Below are positions 62,201 to 64,000 of a stretch of 64,000 nucleotides of DNA, one piece after another; the stretch's first letter is position 1; each line of letters opens with the position of its first letter. The stretch is from Acanthochlamys bracteata (Eukaryota > Streptophyta > Magnoliopsida > Pandanales > Velloziaceae), in contig CM034134.1 in NCBI GenBank assembly GCA_019914995.1, forward strand, positions 3,852,463 through 3,916,462, given 5' to 3'. Position numbers and translations under genes: made by a program. A model generated the notes under the pieces. The model was not told where the DNA came from, made no database searches, and was given only the letters and a program-made list of their open reading frames with translations.

Positions 62201-64000
62201 TTAGAGATGTAGGATCATTGATGCAAGGAAGGTACTACGACTACAGCTATGAAGCCAAATACAATTTTCATTGTACTAACCATGGCATCTTCACACCAAG
62301 AAAAAGGATAGACAAACAAAACCATATAACTACCAGAACAATATGACTAAAATCATTTTTACAAGAGCAAAGTACCTAAATGGAGTTAGGTTTATGTCAT
62401 TCTAGAGTAATCAAAAGCCATCATTTACAAAATAGTAAAATATCTCCCTAGTCATTCTAAAGATGTTACAAAACAAACCTGATCAATAACCTTGCTGTCA
62501 AACAAAAGCTCAGAGCTGAAACTTGCAACAGACGCTCCCAAAGTCATTGATGAAACAGAAATTTCTGGCGGAACAAAGACTTGCTTGTATGAACCAAAAG
62601 GAAATGATACAGAAAGGTAATCTTCATAGTAACTGTAAGAAAGAAAAGTTGATTACCACAATGAAAGAGGACATACGGTTTATGAGAATTGTTACAGCAC
62701 AAGCATACTACTTCACATACTCTACCTAAATACATTATGAAAAAATCCAATTGTATTCTGAAGCTTCGAGAGATTTGGCTGTAGACACATGTGTAAAATG
62801 GTGCTATTATTGTCAGGAAAAACTTCAAATGGAGCTACAGATAAGGATATCCATCCAGCACTGACAGGAACATTTAGTTCATAAACATATGTTTTGCGTG
62901 GAGGATCATCTTTAGTTAAGACCTGCACATGACAGGCACCACAAAATACAGGGTCAGCATTGATCTTCTCAAGCAAATAGATATCCGACAATCACTTCAC
63001 AATAGCATTTATTTCTACTTCTTAGTTCAACGAAAGCAACCAAGAACTCAATCTCATAAAATTATTTTTTTAGCTAAGCATCTTATCTCCTACATATGCA
63101 TCCCATTCATGCTATCAGTTCTTAACAATTAAAAAACACAACAAAATCACATGAGATAGACATGCACCCATACATAGTTCAACTAGAAATTGGGACAAAA
63201 AGTCCTCTTATTTTCAGTAATTCATTGGTAGGTGGACATTAAGTCAGTAGGGAATCCTTTCAGATGGTAATGAAAATTTAAAATGATAAACAAAAAGGTG
63301 ATTATTCAATTTATATTATCTTTTATTTCACAATGGGAAGATATATTCAAAATAGGGTGACGAATCAGTCAAAGAATAAGCCCAACTGAAGACAAGATCA
63401 GAGTACAAATTAATTACACAAAGGAAGGATAAATGTGGCATGCAGGGTAAAGGGTTTTTTCTCCAAGAAAAGAGATGTGCCTTGTCAGACATCAAATTTA
63501 TTTGATGCACGCTCCGGCTCCAAAATGTAGCTGCAAAATATGTCCAAGCGTAGTAAAATGTACTCAATGGTCAATAATTACATGGGGACAGCTTCAGCTG
63601 AATAAGTGAAGACATTTTCTAAATGCTTTCCACAACACCTTCACAGTATAGCCTCTGTACTTAAGAATCTTACAGTCAGTTTTGCATGATTTTTTTATGC
63701 TATAAATGAGATTAAGTTAAAAGCCACAACATAAGTTAGCAAATTTCAAACTAACTTGAATTTTCATAGCAACAATTTCTCACATCTGTTCAACCAGAAA
63801 ATAGACATTCCCAAAGGCCATACTCTGAAAATCTAAATAAACTGTTATTGCAAGATGTACACGGAAATAACTGTGAAACAGCATTCTATATGGTAAATGA
63901 AAATCGATCACTTACCTGATAAAGTAAAATTCCATTACTGACAGCAACAAGATTTGAGTTAACTGTGAACTCAAGATGAAATCTGGGCAAGATGGACAAC
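28121..64000 (-). CDS. TAF2: TAF2, TFIID subunit 2 (22 exons; 5' part lies outside the window)
   Basis: TAF2 is the large TFIID subunit that helps the complex bind core-promoter DNA at the initiator in the nucleus. The spliced reading (22 exons, listed separately) gives about 1,150 codons ending in TAG at 28121-28123. In order it shows: the end of an M1-aminopeptidase-like N-terminal domain (exons 1-3); a degenerate peptidase core (exons 4-9, with [10 protein letters not shown] where active enzymes carry HExxH, so no catalysis is expected); a conserved middle region (exons 10-11); a helical HEAT-like region (exons 12-21); and a long lysine-rich tail ending KIRLKIKSK. Each exon resembles plant TAF2 as I recall the Arabidopsis protein, and exon phases agree at every junction. 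All introns follow GT-AG. The first exon here starts inside the conserved SFxLEFTV segment, so upstream exons lie beyond the right edge. A 3' UTR probably runs below 28121, but I see no certain polyadenylation signal. Confidence 0.93.
29587..29770 (-). CDS. TAF2: TAF2 exon 21
   Basis: The exon encodes [20 protein letters not shown] and ends with [20 protein letters not shown], the arginine being split. The acceptor is TTGCAG and the donor is AG/GTTGGT. Confidence 0.92.
29838..30006 (-). CDS. TAF2: TAF2 exon 20
   Basis: The exon has 56 codons from [12 protein letters not shown] through [20 protein letters not shown] to EEESSLR, plus one base of a glycine codon. The acceptor is CATAG and the donor is G/GTTTGT. 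Confidence 0.92.
30080..30170 (-). CDS. TAF2: TAF2 exon 19
   Basis: The exon encodes [20 protein letters not shown] then [10 protein letters not shown]. The acceptor is GATCAG and the donor is TAT/GTAAGG. The LMPSYNGIL motif is invariant in the plant TAF2 sequences I know. Confidence 0.93.
30314..30372 (-). CDS. TAF2: TAF2 exon 18 (59 bp)
   Basis: The exon encodes [19 protein letters not shown] plus a split arginine codon. The acceptor is TATAG and the donor is AG/GTTAGA. Confidence 0.9.
30373..32415 (-). other. TAF2 intron of 2.0 kb, no inserted element recognised
   Basis: The intron is AT-rich and non-coding. Small open frames (for example 30642-30830 and 31396-31578) have no recognisable content. 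Confidence 0.6.
32416..32505 (-). CDS. TAF2: TAF2 exon 17
   Basis: The exon has 30 codons, [20 protein letters not shown] then [10 protein letters not shown]. The acceptor is TTGCAG and the donor is CAG/GTCTGC. It is nearly identical to the conserved plant TAF2 block. Confidence 0.93.
32506..33962 (-). other. First part of the 9.0-kb TAF2 intron, nothing recognised
   Basis: The DNA is AT-rich without domains or clear terminal repeats. Confidence 0.5.
33963..34112. repeat. Three-copy degenerate tandem repeat, about 50-bp unit
   Basis: The phrase AAGGGAGTGAACCGACC...ATACTAGCA recurs three times with drift (near 33965, 34013 and 34070). The purpose is unknown. It lies in the 9.0-kb TAF2 intron. 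Confidence 0.6.
34900..35480 (+). pseudogene. PIF/Harbinger transposase remnant
   Basis: From 34921 one frame reads [20 protein letters not shown] and then GRFLQQRNG, matching the helical N-terminal part of plant Harbinger transposases. From about 35118 another reads [19 protein letters not shown], matching the DCIGAIDGTHI motif, but the first catalytic aspartate is Asn here. [11 protein letters not shown] follows in a third frame. The gene is thus broken by stops and frameshifts and inactive. It lies in a TAF2 intron on the opposite strand. Terminal repeats could not be placed. Confidence 0.65.
36029..36970. repeat. Diverged tandem array, six units of roughly 125-175 bp
   Basis: A motif chain repeats in order: GATCAACAATATCTTC, AAGTCTT, TAATAACAAATCTTC, then ATCTGCATGATCTCTATACA, ACATTTTGTC and TCGAACATATTCTCTTCAAC. 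Units begin near 36029, 36204, 36363, 36538, 36661 and 36825. Divergence between units is high. No coding frame spans it. It lies in the 9.0-kb TAF2 intron. Confidence 0.7.
37475..40434. mobile_element. 3-kb TIR DNA transposon that appears to carry gene fragments
   Basis: The left end is GGAGCTGTTTGGATAGACC and the right end, inverted, is GGGGCCCTTTGGATGAGCC. TTA flanks it at 37472-37474 and 40435-40437. Further degenerate inverted repeats lie inside both ends (ACTTATAAGTT; GTTTGGC). The inside is GC-richer than its surroundings at 37740-38250 and contains gene-like text, including a coiled-coil segment. No transposase is visible, so it is non-autonomous. The ends and 3-bp duplication suggest PIF/Harbinger, but this is not certain. 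Confidence 0.65.
38459..38820 (-). pseudogene. Captured coiled-coil gene fragment inside the TIR element
   Basis: On the minus strand, 38459-38650 encodes [20 protein letters not shown], then [18 protein letters not shown] and [17 protein letters not shown]. This heptad-rich segment resembles plant WEB-family coiled-coil proteins. The DNA just upstream holds a second short open stretch ([16 protein letters not shown]) in another frame. The frame change makes this a decayed copy of part of a gene. The family name is tentative. Confidence 0.5.
40435..41519 (-). other. Rest of the 9.0-kb TAF2 intron, nothing recognised
   Basis: AT-rich intron sequence without visible elements. Confidence 0.5.
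41520..41606 (-). CDS. TAF2: TAF2 exon 16
   Basis: The exon has 29 codons, [20 protein letters not shown] then VDFILQLLK. The acceptor is CATTAG and the donor is AAG/GTATGG. It lies alone between 5.3-kb and 9.0-kb introns. Confidence 0.92.
42212..45150 (-). mobile_element. RTE-type LINE, broken, in a TAF2 intron
   Basis: The element reads on the minus strand, as does TAF2. An endonuclease part lies near 44337-44700 ([31 protein letters not shown]). A linker follows at 43681-44151 ([30 protein letters not shown]), then reverse transcriptase at 43043-43270 ([26 protein letters not shown]), and a C-terminal part with [10 protein letters not shown] and SDSFKYLV. The 3' end has STPRRCDKS-type text and finishes in a TTG-rich tail, as plant RTE elements do. 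Stops and frameshifts separate at least four frames. The 5' border is approximate. Confidence 0.8.
45151..46869 (-). other. Rest of the 5.3-kb TAF2 intron, nothing recognised
   Basis: AT-rich sequence without domains or clear terminal repeats. Confidence 0.5.
46870..46912 (-). CDS. TAF2: TAF2 exon 15 (43-bp small exon)
   Basis: The exon encodes [14 protein letters not shown] after one base completing an arginine codon. The acceptor is TTGTAG and the donor is GAG/GTAATG. It is the shortest exon found and sits next to a 5.3-kb intron holding a LINE. Confidence 0.9.
47491..47570 (-). CDS. TAF2: TAF2 exon 14
   Basis: The exon encodes [19 protein letters not shown] then NADIGLP and a split arginine codon. 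The acceptor is CTGCAG and the donor is AG/GTAAAA. Confidence 0.9.
47571..49675 (-). other. TAF2 intron of 2.1 kb, no element recognised
   Basis: AT-rich, non-coding, and no terminal repeats were noticed. Confidence 0.5.
49676..49732 (-). CDS. TAF2: TAF2 exon 13 (57 bp)
   Basis: The exon encodes [19 protein letters not shown]. The acceptor is GCTCAG and the donor is GAG/GTAATG. It matches the FWRIRIAAAFALAKTASE helix of plant TAF2. Confidence 0.92.
49823..49948 (-). CDS. TAF2: TAF2 exon 12
   Basis: The exon has 42 codons starting [20 protein letters not shown] and ending ADFVSDSK. The acceptor is TGTTAG and the donor is AAG/GTTTTG. It begins the helical, HEAT-like part of the protein. Confidence 0.9.
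50385..50690. mobile_element. Palindromic MITE, copy 1
   Basis: The two halves are inverted copies: CTTCAGCTCAATTGGATCAT on the left and ATTCAATTGAGCCGAAATTT on the right, around a short centre at about 50510-50570. Borders are approximate. It belongs to the same family as the next two elements. Confidence 0.6.
50720..51145. mobile_element. Palindromic MITE, copy 2
   Basis: Long inverted repeats of about 170-190 bp face each other: ATGTAGGCCTTAAAG...TTTCAGCTCAATCGGAATAC on the left, and the complement on the right ending CTTTAAGGCCTACATGTG. Arm identity is high by eye. The ends run into AT/TA repeats. The element could fold into a long hairpin RNA. Confidence 0.75.
51150..51825. mobile_element. 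Palindromic MITE, copy 3, split by a Tourist MITE
   Basis: The left arm (AGGATAGAGGCACATAGTAC...TTTCAGCTCAATCAGCACC) and right arm (GATTGAGCTGAAATTTTAAT...GTGTCTTTATCC) match copy 2. The element is interrupted at 51314-51565 by a Tourist-like MITE. Confidence 0.7.
51314..51565. mobile_element. Tourist-like MITE nested in palindromic MITE
   Basis: It is an inverted relative of 7267-7525. They share the stretch around GTGTAGAAAAATTCTACGTA, AATAGAGCTC, and the terminal GCCCATTTGGC / GGGGGCATTTAGG ends. TTA flanks it at 51311-51313 and 51566-51568. Copy 2 of the host MITE has ACTCTTAATCAAA uninterrupted at the same place. Confidence 0.85.
52278..54785 (-). repeat. Solo-type LTR of the long-LTR Gypsy family in a TAF2 intron (fossil)
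   Basis: It starts TGTCACACCCCTACC and ends GGATATTACA on the plus strand and is homologous to 19439-22052 in the same orientation. Shared blocks include CCCCCACGTGCATGGGCCTACC, the AATGTTACCTG block and CCTTCGCTAATG. No internal retrotransposon genes adjoin it. Flanking 5-mers (GAGAG and AAAAG) do not match well. An AT-rich foreign block appears to sit at about 52612-53375. It does not interrupt any TAF2 exon. Confidence 0.7.
52612..53375. mobile_element. Probable AT-rich non-autonomous DNA element inside the LTR
   Basis: The block is absent from the homologous LTR at 19439-22052. Its ends are loosely inverted (GGTTGTCAGGATCGACATTT against the complement of GCAATTTTAACAATC), and its inside repeats AAAATCGGGATCTTA-type phrases in both orientations. 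The borders and superfamily are uncertain. Confidence 0.4.
54786..56084 (-). other. Rest of the 6.1-kb TAF2 intron, nothing recognised
   Basis: No domains or terminal repeats are visible. Confidence 0.5.
56085..56172 (-). CDS. TAF2: TAF2 exon 11
   Basis: The exon encodes [20 protein letters not shown] and ends QPVQMW. The acceptor is TTGCAG and the donor is TGG/GTAAGA. It precedes the 6.1-kb intron filled with MITEs and an LTR. Confidence 0.92.
56269..56607 (-). CDS. TAF2: TAF2 exon 10
   Basis: The exon has about 113 codons, starting [20 protein letters not shown]. It includes [16 protein letters not shown] and [15 protein letters not shown], and ends in [12 protein letters not shown]. The acceptor is GGAAG and the donor is GG/GTGTGT. 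This is the conserved middle block of TAF2. Confidence 0.92.
56705..56802 (-). CDS. TAF2: TAF2 exon 9
   Basis: The exon encodes [20 protein letters not shown], then [11 protein letters not shown] and a split arginine codon. The acceptor is TTTCAG and the donor is AG/GTATGC. It is strongly conserved with plant TAF2. Confidence 0.92.
56803..58023 (-). other. TAF2 intron of 1.2 kb, nothing recognised
   Basis: Non-coding. Small open frames such as 56915-57124 and 57009-57236 overlap on opposite strands and show no domain. Confidence 0.55.
58024..58092 (-). CDS. TAF2: TAF2 exon 8
   Basis: The exon has 23 codons, [16 protein letters not shown] then KTLSTKE. The acceptor is CTTCAG and the donor is GAG/GTGAGT. 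Confidence 0.9.
58622..58675 (-). CDS. TAF2: TAF2 exon 7 (54 bp)
   Basis: This 18-codon exon encodes [18 protein letters not shown]. The acceptor is AATAG and the donor is AAG/GTTAGT. It follows a 64-bp intron, the shortest in the gene. Confidence 0.92.
58740..58865 (-). CDS. TAF2: TAF2 exon 6
   Basis: The exon has 42 whole codons, from [16 protein letters not shown] to [11 protein letters not shown]. The acceptor is TTCAG/GCT and the donor is GCT/GTAAGT. The GKxRSWK motif is typical of TAF2 before the coiled [10 protein letters not shown] helix. Confidence 0.9.
59050..59260 (-). repeat. Possible SINE-like sequence
   Basis: On the minus strand the phrase GTAGAGTAGCTAATTAGGTTG resembles a tRNA A box, and TCTCGTGGGTTTGGTACTAA, 30-50 bases later, loosely resembles a B box. 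The block is GC-richer than the intron around it. No tail or target duplication was found, so this is weak. Confidence 0.25.
60644..61054. mobile_element. MITE in a TAF2 intron, 411 bp
   Basis: The ends are inverted: GGGCCTCTTTGGACA on the left and, complemented, GGGCTTGTTTGGCAC on the right. TGA flanks both sides, which departs from the usual TWA of Harbinger MITEs. There is no coding capacity. Confidence 0.65.
61378..61469 (-). CDS. TAF2: TAF2 exon 5
   Basis: The exon encodes WLLEGLACF followed by [19 protein letters not shown] and ends YK. The acceptor is CCACAG and the donor is AAG/GTTTGC. This is one of the best conserved stretches of plant TAF2. The next intron is 2.5 kb and contains a MITE. 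Confidence 0.92.
61563..61647 (-). CDS. TAF2: TAF2 exon 4 (position of the lost zinc-binding motif)
   Basis: The exon encodes [18 protein letters not shown], then [10 protein letters not shown] and one base of a split codon. QWFG matches the residues that follow the zinc-binding helix in M1 peptidases, but the HExxH histidines and glutamate are replaced (ALARQ). The acceptor is AATCAG and the donor is G/GTAATT. Confidence 0.9.
61648..62478 (-). other. TAF2 intron of 0.8 kb, nothing recognised
   Basis: Non-coding, AT-rich. Confidence 0.6.
62479..62632 (-). CDS. TAF2: TAF2 exon 3
   Basis: The exon encodes [19 protein letters not shown] and runs to [13 protein letters not shown]. The acceptor is TTACAG and the donor is CAG/GTTTGT. 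In peptidases this region would carry the GAMEN loop. Here the aligned residues are SSMTLGASV, so the substrate-binding motif is not kept, as is usual for TAF2. Confidence 0.9.
62726..62922 (-). CDS. TAF2: TAF2 exon 2
   Basis: The exon encodes the segment with [18 protein letters not shown] and ends in FFHNVF plus two bases of a split serine codon. The acceptor is TGTGCAG/GTC and the donor is AG/GTAGAG. It matches the M1-like beta domain of plant TAF2. Confidence 0.9.
62923..63915 (-). other. TAF2 intron of 1.0 kb, nothing recognised
   Basis: Non-coding. A minus-strand open frame at 63328-63567 shows no domain. Confidence 0.55.
63916..63982 (-). CDS. TAF2: TAF2 exon 1 of the window
   Basis: The exon encodes [22 protein letters not shown] after one base that completes a serine codon. 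The acceptor is GCCCAG and the donor is CAG/GTAAGT. It is the end of the conserved CSFDLEFTV strand region of the M1-like domain. Earlier exons are off the window, and the intron to the next exon is 993 bp. Confidence 0.85.

Noticed and set aside
1-64000. A new defence, biosynthetic or other multi-gene system
   Set aside because: Apart from TAF2, every coding signal that I could identify is a transposable-element remnant or a lone exon piece. Nothing clusters as a functional gene set.
1-64000. tRNA or rRNA genes
   Set aside because: No convincing paired A and B boxes with a cloverleaf, and no rRNA-like blocks, were seen by eye. A tRNAscan-SE run would settle it.

Overview
The window is plant nuclear DNA, almost certainly from a eudicot. 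It is AT-rich, has many decayed Copia and Gypsy LTR retrotransposons, Tourist-like MITEs and an RTE LINE, and holds one host gene with plant-type GT-AG introns. The host gene is TAF2, a TFIID subunit. It reads on the minus strand from the right edge of the window to its stop codon at 28121. I could place 22 consecutive coding exons (3,451 bp, about 1,150 codons). Reading phase is kept across all 21 internal introns, so this part of the gene looks intact. The N-terminal exons lie beyond the right edge. I found no tRNA, rRNA, CRISPR array or bacterial-type operon.

Positions 1-22548 form a retrotransposon nest. From left to right they hold: an inverted Copia fragment (1-771); a Copia copy with a Gypsy reverse-transcriptase piece inside it (734-3345); a second, plus-strand copy of the first Copia family with a short LTR (3346-5570); a minus-strand Gypsy gag and LTR fragment (5571-6950); a Tourist-like MITE (7267-7525); a long Athila-type Gypsy element with a tRNA-Asp primer site (7792-15489); part of a third Gypsy LTR family (15490-16661); and a minus-strand Copia (16662-22548) whose gag is split by a 2.6-kb solo LTR with a TTTCC target duplication. 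All these elements are fossils.

Positions 22549-28120 are intergenic. They hold a CACTA transposon end with dense subterminal repeats, a duplicated host segment, a clean MITE sitting in one copy of that duplication, and two orphan exon-like pieces, one of them the C-terminal half of a RING finger.

In TAF2 (28121-64000) most exons are 40-350 bp, but four introns are swollen to 2.5-9 kb by transposons. The 9.0-kb intron holds a Harbinger transposase remnant, a diverged tandem array of roughly 125-175-bp units, and a 3-kb TIR element that appears to carry captured gene sequence. The 5.3-kb intron holds an RTE LINE. The 6.1-kb intron holds three palindromic MITEs side by side, one with a Tourist MITE inside it, and a 2.5-kb solo-type LTR. 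The 2.5-kb intron holds another MITE. The gene reads through all of this by splicing. I saw no evidence of a new multi-gene system. The most useful unusual features are the natural empty-site pairs, the gene-carrying TIR element and the intronic tandem array.
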